A stretch of DNA of 64,000 nt, from assembly GCF_037893015.1 (NCBI RefSeq), contig NC_133661.1, positions 219,994,545-220,058,544 on the forward strand, in the 5' to 3' direction. This document shows, piece after piece, positions 12,056 through 23,108 of this stretch (position 1 is the stretch's first letter; every line of letters starts with the position of its first letter). The position numbers were made by a program, and so were the translations under genes. This DNA comes from Macrotis lagotis. Taxonomy: Eukaryota; Chordata; Mammalia; Peramelemorphia; Peramelidae. The notes under the pieces were generated by a model. That model had not been told where the DNA came from and did no database searches. It was given only the letters and a program-made list of their open reading frames with translations.

Positions 12056-12358
12056 TCCACAATGCAATTTTTTTCTTTTTGGATTTTTTGATTTTCAAGT
12101 AAAAACTTAAATAATGTATGAAGGTCAAACAATTATGGTCAACTTTATACTTTAAAACACATACCACAGACCTCTAAATAGCATCACTGTTTCTCAGTTA
12201 AATTGAATTTATAGTGACTTCTTACAAATAACTAATTTCTCGTGTGATTTGGAATTGGACTTCACATGGCTGAGTTGGCTTCCATTAAATATAAATATAT
12301 AATACCCCTTTTTGTTTATATGGAAAATTGAAAAATCCCCTCATAAAAATTCCTTTTA

Positions 12359-12520
12359 GGTGCAGCTAGGTGGCGCAGTGGATAAAGCACCGGCCCTGGA
12401 GTCAGGAGTACCTGGGTTCACATCCGGTCTCAGACACTTAATAATTACCTAGCTGTGTGGCCTTGGGCAAGCCACTTAACCCTATTGCCTTGCCAAAAAA
12501 ACAAATCTAAAAAAAATTCT
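12359..12520 (+). mobile_element. WSINE1/MAR1-like SINE
   Basis: Near-consensus copy: 'gcagctaggtggcgcagtgg' head, 'caccggccctggagtcagg', 'ttaataattacctagctgtg' and an A-rich tail. Imperfect flanking repeats ('aaaattccttttag' before, 'aaattctttttat' after) support insertion by L1 machinery. Confidence 0.9.
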
Positions 12521-12594
12521 TTTTATATTATTTCTGTACAGCACAGGAGTTGTGATTTTATATGTTTTCGTACCCTTAGCCTTGCCAAGAAAAG

Positions 12595-12730
12595 GAACTA
12601 TTCTGACCTGGGGCAAACCACTTAATCTTTTTGAAACCAAGTTTTCTCATCTGTAAAATCAAAGGAAATATCTGGGTTGATATCAGGGTTCCCATTTGGT
12701 TCTCACATTTCTGATTCTTGCTGACCCATT
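12595..12730 (+). mobile_element. MIR-type relic
   Basis: 'gacctggggcaaaccactta' followed by 'ttttctcatctgtaaaatc' is the middle of a MIR/SINE in the sense direction; the head is lost. Confidence 0.5.
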
Positions 12731-12954
12731 TCACATTTTTTTTAAAAGATGATACCTACAGGTAGAACTCTAAACAGCTTCCTCTTTGTATTCTGCTCTG
12801 ATTTTGAGATAGTTTTATTTATATAATTTTAATTGTTTTTCCTAACATTCTTGCTTCTATATCTATTTATTCCATATTTAGTTTAAGTAGTATATTTAGG
12901 AGGTCCAGAACTATGATGGTATTTAGTACAAGTTAATTAAGTGAAATCCAGTAC

Positions 12955-13130
12955 TGTTTAATGGATAATCAGACTCAGAATCAGAATGAACCAGGTTCTA
13001 ACCCTGCTTCAGACACATATTGGCAGTATGAAACAAGACACTTAGCCTTTCAGTGCCTCCAAGATAAATCATTAAGTTCCTGAATTGCTTTGGCATTCTC
13101 ACTGAGAGTCCTACCCAATCAAATCTTCCC
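12955..13130 (+). mobile_element. SINE relic
   Basis: 'ggataatcagactcagaatc', 'ggttctaaccctgcttcag', 'gacacttagcctttcagtgc' and 'gctttggcattctcact' keep the SINE order with many changes. It is an old copy. Confidence 0.45.
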
Positions 13131-13367
13131 CAAAGAAAAGAAGAGTTTTAAATCAATTGATGGACAGGATAAAGTATAAAATGTATGGTTTCATTAATAG
13201 CTTCTTGGGAAGCAGCCTTGAAGAACATCTATAATTATCATTGTCATTGAATCATTATACCCTAAAGTCATCACAAAATGGAGTTAGCAACAAATAATAG
13301 GGAAAAATTGTCATGAACTTGAGAACAATAGAGTCTTTGAAAATTGTAGTAGGGAAATGCTTTTTTA

Positions 13368-13514
13368 CTATTATTTATTTAAGGCAATAGGGTTAAGTGA
13401 CTTGCCCAAGGTCACACAGCTAGGCAATTATTAAGTGTCTGAGACCAGATTTGAACTCAGGGACTCCTGACTCTAGGGCTGGTGCTCTATACACTGTGCT
13501 ACCTAGCTGCCCCA
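13368..13514 (-). mobile_element. WSINE1/MAR1-like SINE with target duplications
   Basis: Antisense copy: 'caatagggttaagtgacttg', 'gatttgaactcagggactcc', 'ctacctagctgcccc'. Flanked by near-identical direct repeats ('ggaaatgctttttta' at 13353 and 'ggaagtgctttttta' at 13515). A 74-codon minus-strand open frame across it is a SINE shadow. Confidence 0.9.
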
Positions 13515-13639
13515 GGAAGTGCTTTTTTAAGGGATATTTTATAAGTAATCTCCCAAATGGTTGATTCTCTAAATCTATGAAAAAATGAAAAAAAATTAAC
13601 TTATGAGTTTGTAACCTAACAACCCACTTTATGTATACC

Positions 13640-14320
13640 ATCAAATCAGAGAAATCAAGAATAGGAGTTGGAAGATACTTCAGTAGTCATCTAATCCTTT
13701 ACTGTAGTTCAGTCATTTCAATCATACCTGACATTCCCTAAATTGCTTAGTATCTGAAAAAAAAATTCTTTGGAAAATTAGTTGAACTAGATGATCTCTA
13801 AGGGACCTCCCTAACAGTCTATGTAGAGTTGGTGCCATGCACAAATTAAATAAAAACATTTTCTATTTCTTCATGCAAGATAGTAATGAAAAAGAAAGGG
13901 CCATGGAAAGAACCAAACAGTATACAAGAGATTTCCCTCCAGCTTGACAGCTATTAATTTGTCTGCTTTTTTTGATATTATTCTTTAACCATATTCTTTA
14001 AATCTTCCTAACTATATGTACCAGCCCACAATTCTTCATCAACAAATTATAAAGATGAAACAGTATTCAAGTGAAGAGATATTAGAAGATATCCCCAAAC
14101 TACCCTCTTGTGGAGATGGAAAGTCAACAGGTTTTACATGTTACATAATTTTTTTGGACTTTTTCAATGTATCAAGTAGTTTTGATGACTTTTTATGCTT
14201 GACAAAAAAATTATTTGTCATATAGGATAGCTCTCTGGAAGGGGTAGTGGAAAGGATCCTTGAGATAGCTATGGTTATATAAGAAATAGAAAATATGAAA
14301 ACCTATTTTTAAATTAAAAA
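13640..14320. other. No gene; SINE and MIR scraps at 13690-13840
   Basis: 'tagttcagtcatttcaatcat' is a SINE tail scrap, and 'gttgaactagatgatctcta' is the end of a MIR. The rest (13840-14320) is AT-rich. A 69-codon open frame at 14016 has no recognisable feature. Confidence 0.4.
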
Positions 14321-14321
14321 A

Positions 14322-14322
14322 C

Positions 14323-14370
<48 letters not shown>

Positions 14371-14371
14371 G
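14322..14371. repeat. (TA)n(GA)n microsatellite
   Basis: About 11 AT units run directly into about 13 GA units. Confidence 0.95.
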
Positions 14372-14660
14372 TCTGCTTTGCAAAAATCAAGATTTTCTTT
14401 GACTAAAGCATTGTTCTAATCATCAATTTAATATTTCTATCAATAAAGGAAATGAGTTTAGCTTGTCATGACTTTGTGATTCTATATTGACTCCTAGTGA
14501 TTAACTCTCTCTCTATTCTGAATGCTCAGAACCTATCAAATAATATACCCCATAATTTTGCAACAGATCAAAAGAGTTGAATAATTATGCCTTCTCTATA
14601 TTATCTTCTTCCTACAGTGGTTAATCTTCATGTTGTAAAAAGCAAGCTTAAAAGCTTCAA

Positions 14661-14661
<1 letters not shown>

Positions 14662-14703
<42 letters not shown>
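14662..14703. repeat. (CA)n microsatellite
   Basis: About 20 uninterrupted CA units, long enough to be polymorphic. Confidence 0.97.
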
Positions 14704-14707
<4 letters not shown>

Positions 14708-15118
14708 ATGCACACTAATTTTTTTTTACATTTTTTGCAATCCTCAGTTCTTTCCAAGTTTTAATCTTCCTGATAAATGCTCCATCCTTTTGTATTTATT
14801 ATATTCCCCATTCCCCTATTTTATATTTAACCCTCAGGAAAGGGTCTTCATATTCTGGGTTTGTTTGAATAGAATCCCAACATAAAGGATATATAAATAC
14901 TCCATGAGAAATTTCAGTATATTGCTTATGTTTAGGTTTCAACAGATGTAGGTGACTGCATCCCAAGCTTCCACATAATTATGTAAGGTAGCAATGTGTT
15001 TATTAGGTACAGTATAATGTTTTGTATCCTCTACACATTACACAAAAAACACAGAAGAGTCATAGAAACTCATAAGCAAATGTAGAAGACAAATGAGAAA
15101 GAGATAGATAGAGACATA

Positions 15119-15199
15119 AAGAAAGAAGAAATGAGGGAATAAGACAGGGAGGAAGGAAAGAAGGGAGAAAGAAAGAGAAAGGAAGGAAGGAAGGAAAAT
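15119..15199. repeat. Purine-rich GAAG/GGAA tract
   Basis: About 80 bases almost entirely A and G on this strand, with GGAAGGAAGGAAGG near its end. The pyrimidine strand creates a 76-codon spurious open frame. Confidence 0.85.
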
Positions 15200-15559
15200 A
15201 TAGGGTTGGTAGTGGGACAATTCTCTGACTTTCCAGTTAGTCTTTCTTTCCGTAGGGAGACATGTCATCCTTTAGGCTCATATTTTCACCTATGATTCAG
15301 CTTTACTTGAAGAGGAATAATAGGCATTCCAGATATTACAGCAAAGTCCTCTTTTTCCCCACACAAAGCATTCATATTTATCATTCTATGCTCAAGGATA
15401 CAACTCCTCCATGAAGGAATGTAGCCAAAATCCATTAGATAGTTTTCAAGAATTAATTCGACTGAAAAAATTCATCATTTTTGTAGTTTACTTTTCAAAA
15501 TAAACTATATTGGTCCTCACATACCAAATAAGACTGTTATCAAGTACTTATTTCAATAT

Positions 15560-15665
15560 AATGAACTCACTGTGCATTTATTAACTCTCTTAGGTGCTAG
15601 GAATATAAAGACAAAAATTAAAGTACTTGCAGCTTGGTAGATAAGACCAGCCAAGGCTTTTACTC
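15560..15665 (+). mobile_element. Ancient CR1/L2-type tail fragment (tentative)
   Basis: 'tgcatttattaactctctta', then 'ggtgctaggaatataaagac', resembles the widespread marsupial LINE/Ther word order (state of repeats at 30430 and 43560 is similar). Confidence 0.4.
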
Positions 15666-15679
15666 CATAGTGGTAATGG

Positions 15680-15903
15680 GAGAACTAATGATTTTAGCAC
15701 TTCAAAGTCATTGATGTTTTCATATTTAGGGACATTATTAGTGGGAAGAGTGGATAAACTTTGTGAATATGTGAAAAGAAGTAAATGAATGTGTAATTAG
15801 GCAATATGGTAGAACTCACCCATTGAGGATATGTTAAACAGACATAAGTATGAAGGAGAAACTAATGATTCTTTCTAGCACTTCAAAGTAATTGATGTTT
15901 TCA
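15680..15903. repeat. Partial tandem of a ~180-bp non-SINE unit
   Basis: The unit at 15723-15903 ends in a block ('actaatgatt', 'cttcaaagt', 'ttgatgtttt') that already occurs just before it at 15680-15722, so 1.25 copies stand in tandem. A further copy lies at 17510-17680. It has no tRNA head, poly-A tail or open frame. Confidence 0.8.
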
Positions 15904-15966
15904 ATGTCTTTGCCAAGAAAAACCCAAATGGCATCATGAAAAGTTGGACATGACAGAAAAATAGTC
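15904..15966 (+). mobile_element. SINE tail scrap joined to the duplicated unit
   Basis: 'atgtctttgccaagaaaaac' followed by 'gcatcatgaaaagttggaca' is a SINE tail. It shares unusual changes with the tail at 17252-17316, so it was probably copied from there rather than inserted independently. Confidence 0.7.
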
Positions 15967-16202
15967 TTTGAGAACTTGGAGTTACCTTCACATGATAATA
16001 AAGCAAGAGAGCAGATTACTGGAGTACTGCTGTTTTTAAAAAATGGAATTTTGCTTCAGGGAGATATACCCTATATTTATAGATCTATAAGGATTTATTG
16101 TTTCTCAGTGGTGTCTGAATCTTCTGTGGACCATAGCAAAATCAGACATTTCAACCTGCTCATCTTCTGATAATCATGTCTTTTAACATTTTTTAAAAAA
16201 TA

Positions 16203-16376
16203 TTGCCATGGAGATTCCTTGGCAAAGATGTTAAAGTTTCCTTCTCCAGTTATGCTTTTTTAATGCAAGCAGGAATTAAATGACTTGTGTCACATAGCTT
16301 GCAAATGTCTAAGGTCAGATTTGAACTCTGGTCTTTCTGACTCCAGGACCTATACTATCTAACTGCCCCTTCTATA
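16203..16376 (-). mobile_element. SINE, antisense, diverged
   Basis: 'ccatggagattccttggcaa', 'tttccttctccagttatgc', 'aggtcagatttgaactctgg' and 'atctaactgcccctt' give the antisense order of the tailed SINE family. Confidence 0.65.
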
Positions 16377-16379
16377 GAT

Positions 16380-17100
16380 GTTGATGTATACTAAACTTAA
16401 TAAAGGTTTATTCCCATCTAGCATTCTCCCCCATTGGTTGGTTCTCAGCTCTATTTGCCTTTTAAGAAAGGTTATTTAATGAAATGGTATAGTAAGAAAA
16501 GTTGTTACCTTAAAAGTTAGTGGTACACTTCCCTAAATACATATAGAGGTTCCATGAGAAGAATGGGATAAAATCTAGAGAACATAAGAGTAAAAGGTTT
16601 CTCCCTTCATGGAACCCTTATGAAATGTTATTTCATAATGGTATTTCATAAATGTTACATAATGTTATTAAAAGTTATTTAAGTCTCTACTTAAGTCTCT
16701 TTTTAGGTATCTTCTGGAGTCTGAGAGTTGGTGTTCTAATAGAGTGAAAAAAATAGCCTTTTCTTGGTAGATCAGCTCTTTATGAAGAGATTGTTATCGG
16801 TCACTGATTCTCTAGGGACAGTGTTGCATACTAAAACATGGGAAGTCCATGCTTTATGACATTTTGAAGTTTTCAATATCATTTTCTAGTCAATGGGAGA
16901 TAGGGAGAGAGTACAATCCTGCTCCTGAGGAAAATTCTTCCACCTCCAGTAGACTGGTTTTGATTCTAAATATAAATAGACCCAGTGATATATCAAATTC
17001 TTTCAACTAATCCATATATTTCATTCTATCCAATGATCAAAGTACTTCACTCTTCCCAAATTGATTATAAGGACTTGCTCTTTCCTAGGTCATACTTTTA
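16380..17100. other. No gene or clear repeat
   Basis: AT-rich sequence with small local duplications (e.g. 'taagtctct' twice at 16680-16700 and repeated 'aatgttat' words at 16626-16675). Nothing else is recognised. Confidence 0.4.
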
Positions 17101-17103
17101 ATG

Positions 17104-17327
17104 GGGAAGTCAGGAAGACTCATCTCCCTGAGTTCAAATCCAGCCTCAAATATGTACTAGCTATGTAACCCTAGGAAAGTCACTTAAACCTGTTTGCCTC
17201 AGTTTCCTCATCTGCAAAATGAGCTGGAGAAAGAAATGGCAACCACTCTGATGTCTTTGCCAAGAAAAACCTAAATAGCATCATGAAAAGTTGGACATGG
17301 CAGAAAAATTACTGAACAACAAAAAAC
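17104..17327 (+). mobile_element. SINE with tail, sense
   Basis: 'gaagtcaggaagactcat', 'gagttcaaatccagcctcaa', 'cagtttcctcatctgcaaaa', 'gatgtctttgccaagaaaaa' and an 'acaacaaaaa' end. The first part of the head is missing. Confidence 0.8.
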
Positions 17328-17509
17328 TTATGGCTGATATAATGGAAGTATTTCGAATTTGTTCAAACCTAGTTTATACTCAACTGTTGATTCACCAGAA
17401 ACATCTCTAGGTCTTTTGAAATTATATTAATTGAATGTGGGGATATGGAGCACTCCCCCTTATAGCAATAAAAAATATTTATCCCACAAACCTGAAGTAT
17501 ATTCTTCCC

Positions 17510-17680
17510 TATTTGGGGACAGTGGGAAGAGTGGATATACTTTGTGAATGTGTGAAAAGAAGTAAATGCATGTGTAATTAGGCAATATGGTAGAACTCAC
17601 CCATTGAGGATATGTTAAATAGACATAAGTATGAAGGAGAAACTAATGATTCTAGCAATTCAAAGTCATTGATGCTTTCA
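17510..17680. repeat. Second copy of the 15.7-kb unit
   Basis: By eye about 95% identical to 15723-15903, with two small length differences (TTATTA near 15735 and TTCT near 15872 are present only in the first copy). It is in direct orientation, 1.8 kb away. Confidence 0.85.
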
Positions 17681-17703
17681 AGTATTGTCATCACATCACT
17701 CTT

Positions 17704-17852
17704 TTTTTAATTTTTTTTCTTTTATTAAATATTTTATTTGAGTTTTACATTTTTCCCCCAATCTTACTTCCCTCCCCACCCCCACCCCCCACAGAAAGCA
17801 ATCTGTCAGTCTTTACTTTGTTTCCATGTTATACATTGATCCAAATTGAGTG
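17704..17852 (-). mobile_element. 5'-truncated L1 3' UTR with 15-bp target duplication
   Basis: Antisense: a T-rich tail, 'gttttacatttttcccccaa', a C-rich block near 17770-17792, 'agtctttactttgtttccat'. It equals the 3' UTR at 20120-20240 reversed. The direct repeat catcacatcactctt (17689-17703 and 17853-17867) flanks it exactly. Confidence 0.92.
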
Positions 17853-17867
17853 CATCACATCACTCTT

Positions 17868-18180
17868 GCCAGACCTGTTCCCCAGTGGTCTTACCAATAG
17901 CTGCTATTCTGTTCTATTTCTAGACATGTAGTCTTTACTGAACATTGTCCATTGGTATTGTTTTATCAGACATGTAGTTCCCAGTGGTTACCAGAACTAA
18001 GTATGTCCCCATTGGGTCCAGCTTCTGAATTCAACTGGTCTTTGGCTAAAAGACAGTCTTTACCAGATTCTCTAAGTTCAGAATCAAAGTCTTTTTTATA
18101 GCTCCTTTAGAAAAGCATCCTCTCAACCATGGATCATTAATAGCCCTGTAAAAGAGAAGGGGAAGGAAGAAACCTTCTCA
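17868..18180. other. No gene or clear repeat
   Basis: Short stretch without recognisable coding or repeat signal; small word repeats ('agtctttac', 'acatgtag') only. Confidence 0.35.
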
Positions 18181-18835
18181 GTTTTGTCTTGTTCCCTCAA
18201 GGTCTAAACTATGGAGCCTCTTACTTCCACCAAAGGATTCTGTGCCCCAAATGTCAAACTGCTTAGAATAAAAAGAAGAGATAGTCAAGGGTATGTGGAG
18301 TGTTCAGAAAGTACCAGAAACTTGGATATGAAGCCTTACCTATTCAGGAAAGCTCATCCACTTTTGGCATCCACCTTTCACTCAACTCTCATCAGTGGCT
18401 CCAAGCTGTAGCATATGCAGCAGTCACACCCTGGTAAGAAATATTTTGGCAGATGGGATAAACCAGGTTAAGGACAACTGACAGACCCCAAACCTCTCTT
18501 TGAGTTAAGGGGATACCCATCCCAAACATGGGAAGACATCCCCAGTGAAATGGAAGTACAAAAAAAATTTCTTCCAATGGCCATGAAGTTGAAGTCCTTA
18601 GAGCATGGTCAGACTTCAAAGAACCAAGGTTGTCCACTGCCTCCTGGGCCATGGACAATCTCCTTGATTTTGATCTCGACACTGGTATTTGATGGCTCTG
18701 AAAGAAAGAATGTGACTGATGACTTGGTACAATTCTGATTCTCTTAAATCTAATTCATGTGGAAGTTAAGATATCACCCAAAGAAGCAATGTCATTGGTC
18801 CTTTGTGAAAATGAAGGACCTACATCAAAGACAAT
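18180..18835 (+). mobile_element. Longer dispersed element with composite-SINE tail
   Basis: 'atcagtggctccaagctg', 'gggataaaccaggttaagga', 'ggggatacccatcccaaac' and 'tttcttccaatggccatg' are words I associate with a repeated marsupial family. The end, 'gatggctctgaaagaaagaa' to 'gtcattggtcctttgtg', equals the tail at 8885-9035. Open frames of 62-96 codons inside are probably repeat shadows. Family assignment is from memory. Confidence 0.5.
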
Positions 18836-19505
18836 GCAGCTAAGTGCTTTCAAGTCCAAATCTGCCTACCAGATCTCTCTTTCAGAGAACTCACCCTAGT
18901 TTATGGTAAGCATTTCTTCTATCTTCTGATTTTAATCTCTGAAAGCTAGAATTCCTATGTTTATTATCTTTAAGGGCTCATCTACTCAGTAATTAGCAAA
19001 TAGTTTGGGGTTTTAGGATTTCTCATTTTTTCAGCTACAGATATCTTCTGTTTTTCCTTTGTACATAAGTAAAGGTAGGATGGGAGGCACAAAAACAAAG
19101 AACAACCCAGTTTGGCAGTCATTCTTTTCTATTGGTCTAACAATATTCCTGACCATTTATATGTAGCTTCATCTAGCAAAGTCTTTGAGCATACTTATGA
19201 ATATTATTTTTCTTTCATCTTTTGTTACTAGTGTCATAGCAACTTTATATTCCTACTATTATACTTTGCAAATGTACAATGGTTCTGTTATATTCAGGTT
19301 TTAATGGAAGGGGAAAGAGAAGAAAGTTAGCCTAGGAGCTCAATGGAAAAAATGTCCTCTAATTCCTCAAAAAACAAGTTTTGGGAGACAGTTGAAATTT
19401 TATGATGCCTATAAGTTGGAGACAGCATGTATCCAGATAATAGGGGCAAATATGATTTTCTACTCCTGGAACTATCTCAAACACTTTTTCCAAATCACCA
19501 ATTTT
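18836..19505. other. No gene or clear repeat
   Basis: AT-rich sequence without long open frames or recognisable mobile-element words. Confidence 0.4.
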
Positions 19506-19509
19506 CTTT

Positions 19510-19537
19510 GAATAATAATAATAATAATAATAATAGT
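19510..19537. repeat. (AAT)n microsatellite
   Basis: Nine near-perfect trinucleotide units; it gives the run of asparagines in a spurious 69-codon open frame. Confidence 0.95.
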
Positions 19538-19549
19538 ATTTATAATATC

Positions 19550-19762
19550 ACTTTAGGATCTACAAAATCGTTTACAAATATTATCTCATTTTATCCTCAT
19601 AACAGGGAGGTAGGTGCTATTATCCCTATTCTATAAAGAAGGAAATTGAGTCAGACAGTGGTTAAAACAACTTTCTATAGCTAGTGTGGGGTTTGCACTT
19701 GAATTCAATTCTCCATGACACTAGACCTAGCACTCTAACAACTGTACGACCCAGGTGATTCA
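19550..19762 (-). mobile_element. MIR-type SINE, antisense
   Basis: 'acaaatattatctcatttta', 'cctcataacagggaggtagg', 'aaggaaattgagtcagac' and 'gcactctaacaactgtacga' follow the antisense MIR order. Confidence 0.7.
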
Positions 19763-19843
19763 GTGAATGTAAAACTAGAAGAAAGGGAATAAATATTTAT
19801 GAAGTGTCTACTATGAGTGAGGCTCTTTACAAATATTATCTCA

Positions 19844-20329
19844 ATGATGAGCAGAACCAGAAAAACACTGTACACCCTAACAGCAACATGGGAGTGATGT
19901 TCAAGCTTGAAGGAATGCTCATTCCATCAGTGCAACAATCGGCAACAATTTTGGGCTGTCTGCAAAGGAGAGTACCATCTGTATCCAGATAAGGAGCTGT
20001 GGAGTTTGAACAAAGTACAAGGACTATTCCCTTTAATTTAGCAAAAAAAACACAGATAGCTTATTGTCTGATCTTGTTACCTCTTAGACTTCTCTTTAAG
20101 GATATAATTTCTCTTTCATCACACCCAATTTGGATCAAGGTATAACATGGAAACAAAGTAAAGACTGACAGAGTGCATTCTGTGGGGGGGAGGGGGGAGG
20201 GAAGCAAGATTGGGGGAAAAATGTAAAACTCAAATAATATCTTTAATAAAAAATAAATTTAAATTAAAAAAATAATGAGAGAGTTCAAAAAAATAAATAA
20301 ATAATGAGAGAGTTCTTGCTTAAAAAAAA
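19844..20329 (+). mobile_element. 5'-truncated L1 with 15-bp target duplication and odd tail
   Basis: Starts in the last part of ORF2 ('gatgagcagaaccagaaaaa', then 'ctcattccatcagtgcaaca') and runs through the 3' UTR with its G-rich tract (20184-20201) to A-rich sequence. The 15-bp repeat acaaatattatctca (19829-19843, 20330-20344) bounds it. After the first A-rich tail, 'ataatgagagagttc' occurs twice (20271 and 20301), ending in a second A-run. Confidence 0.92.
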
Positions 20330-20344
20330 ACAAATATTATCTCA

Positions 20345-22215
20345 TCTTAACCTGTAAAGTATATGTTAGTGAAATTCTAAACCCTCCAAAACTATGCTTC
20401 TCCTCTTCACTCAAAAATATTTGGTTAGTTATTACAGGATAAAGAAGTTCTTTTTTATAGATTCAGATAACTGAGAATTATTATTTATTAGTGTTAACAT
20501 GTAGAACACAGCATAAGAGAATATTCTTTCAACCATTTGTGCCCCAATAATAAGAAACATATGGGTGAAATCAGTGATATTCTCCAGGTACCAAACTAGT
20601 GCAGTCTGACAAAATCAATCAGAGAAGATTTCCTATGGATCCAGCATCTGACAAATTACCCTTCAGCTTTGCACCAACAGGTAAACTGTCACAGTTGAGC
20701 ATTCAATCAATGCACTAAAGTTAGAAATGGCTTCCAATAATTATTTATTCGAAAGGCACATTAGGTATTCAAAACAACAGAAGGACATATGTTCTGTGAT
20801 GTAGGTGCCTACATGAAACCTAGGTCCTCATAGATTAAAATAAGCCATTGACCTATCTCTGCTCATTAAGTTCAATGGAGCTGTTATCCATATAACAAGG
20901 TAATGATGTTCATTAATCTGGGGCCTACTGTGGATTTACTGTACAAGATATTTGCCTGCAGAGAAATGCTCTGAGAGTATGCTCACCATGATCAAAAAAC
21001 TTCAACAAACCTACTATATCACATGGAAGAATAATTTAGTTTAGGAAAAAATTATCACCAAGTTGCTCAGCTCCTACAATTAGTTTAGTAAACAATCAAC
21101 AAATTCCAAAAACCTGTATCAGGACAGAAGTTTTTGTTTTTCTTTGAATAAAGCTTTTTTTTTAAATGTCTTCTTCTCTTATCCAGCCTAGAAATACAAA
21201 GTTCAATCGAAGGTCTAATCCCATTTCAAAATGTCAAGGAAGTTTCCACCTACTCCTTTTCTAATCTAGGCCAGTTTACCTCTCCTTGGGGAGCCTGGTG
21301 GTACCTCTTTCTCAGGAGTTCATCATATTACTTATAAATTTAGAACAGACTTTGCCTTTTGAAATCCAGAAACCTTAACTCAAATGATTAGCAAGCCTTA
21401 ATTTCTCCATTACCAGCAACTATAATTGAGAACCAGTATATCTGACTTGATGACTGTTAAGTTAATGATGATAATAATGTAGCAAGTGTGCTCTGGCCCT
21501 CTCTCCAACAAGTAGCCAGGACACATTCCAGGGTTTCCTTAAGTGTTTGTGGATGTTTCTCTTCCTCTGTTGTCATTGACTGGAGTCCCAATCATTTGTG
21601 TTCTACCCTCCTTTATTAAAGGCCAGTGACCAGTACCCATTTCCATTTAATCATTTTACATTAATTATTTTTTCAAAAGGATATGTATTTCAAAGGTATA
21701 GCAGAAATATACAAATGCCATCCCTTCAAGGGCACACAAAGCATTGTCTGGGGGGAGTAGAATGGAAACTTAACCAACTTCTTGCAGAGCACTGGTTACA
21801 CCAAGTTCATGTTGAGATTCAGTATGACTACCATTCTCAACTGTCACTGTGTTGGAGACCTGAAGGTCATTCCCAAAGTTCACTCCTTGCTCCTCTAAGT
21901 ATCAATGTTTCATTAGCAGCAAGACTCAACCTGAATCTTTGTGAGTCATCCTCCCAATCTAAAACTCTGAATAGAGTCAAAAAACAGTGAGTCCTAAGAG
22001 GAATTCAGACTTCCATTAAAAAAATTATCGATGTCAGTTCCTGCTCATCCTAGACAACTCATCCTTATTTTGTAGAATTTTTCCACCTAGGGGAAAAAAA
22101 TCTGGGCAAGGTATCCAGGTTTTTAAGATCCAGCTTTCTCACTTTCCTAGGAAGATTATCGATTTTGATAATTTGTTTACACACATCTGTCCTACAATAT
22201 TTGCATTTTTGTAAC
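20345..22215. other. Apparently unique sequence; one 130-codon open frame
   Basis: About 1.9 kb without recognised mobile elements, the longest such run in the first half of the window. The plus-strand open frame at 21598-21990 (130 codons) has no motif, signal peptide or repeat that I recognise, and no promoter or splice context decides for it, so I treat it as chance until compared with other marsupials. Confidence 0.4.
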
Positions 22216-23060
22216 ATAGTACTTCTGAGGAGGTAGGGACAAGATGATGGAGAGAAGGCTGAGCTCTCCCCCAAGCCCCTCCAAAGATGTTTAAATAATG
22301 TCCTAAAAAATTCTGAAGTAATAGAACTTACAAAAGGATGGAGTGAAACAATTTTCAAACATATCTTTGAAGTTTGACAAAAAGTTCTATTGCACCAGGG
22401 TGAAAGTGGAGTCAGTGAAAGCCATAGCAGTGCAGATTGGGCCACAAGAAACCAGGAGTAGGTCTAGGGAGAGACTGAATAAGCTGCAGCAGCTGATGCT
22501 TCCAGAGCTCACAATCAACAGAGAGTGAAGGGATTGAACATCTGGTCTGAAGAAGATTAAAGAGGTATCTTTCTAGCCCTGAGTGAGGATTCTGTTACTT
22601 TGCTCATTCTCAGATATGAATGGCAGTGAGGAGGAGTACTAGCACACCAGAACTTGCAGCCACAGGAGAGAGGAGACCCTCATCACAGTTTCAGGCAGAG
22701 AAAAGAGTACTTATAATCACTCAGACCTGAGCACTTGCCAGAGGAGTAATAAACATGGAAAAACTGAAAACGTGCAGCTGTTTTTAAAGATACTTCTAAG
22801 GAATGTAAAAGATCTCAGAAACTTGGGACAGTGTGCTCTCCACCCAGGAAGCAGTCACAGTTTGGCAAAGAGTTAAAAGTCAAGAGGCAGGAAATGAGCA
22901 AACAACAGACTGACTATAGAAAGTTACTGTGGAAACAAGGAAAATCAAATCACACACTCTGAAAAGTATCTCAAAGCCAAAACTCTGACACAAAAAAGCC
23001 TCAAAGAAAAATATGAAAAACTTTTGAGCTATGGAAGGGCTTAAAAGGGATTTTGAAAAT

Positions 23061-23108
<48 letters not shown>

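Noticed and set aside
15038-15268. 76-codon Ser/Leu/Phe-rich minus-strand frame
   Set aside because: It is produced by a purine-rich low-complexity tract.
15680-17680. Spaced repeats considered as a CRISPR-like array
   Set aside because: Too few copies, unit too long, irregular spacing, and the host is a vertebrate.
18392-18738. Frames of 96 and 62 codons on opposite strands
   Set aside because: They lie in what appears to be a dispersed marsupial repeat.
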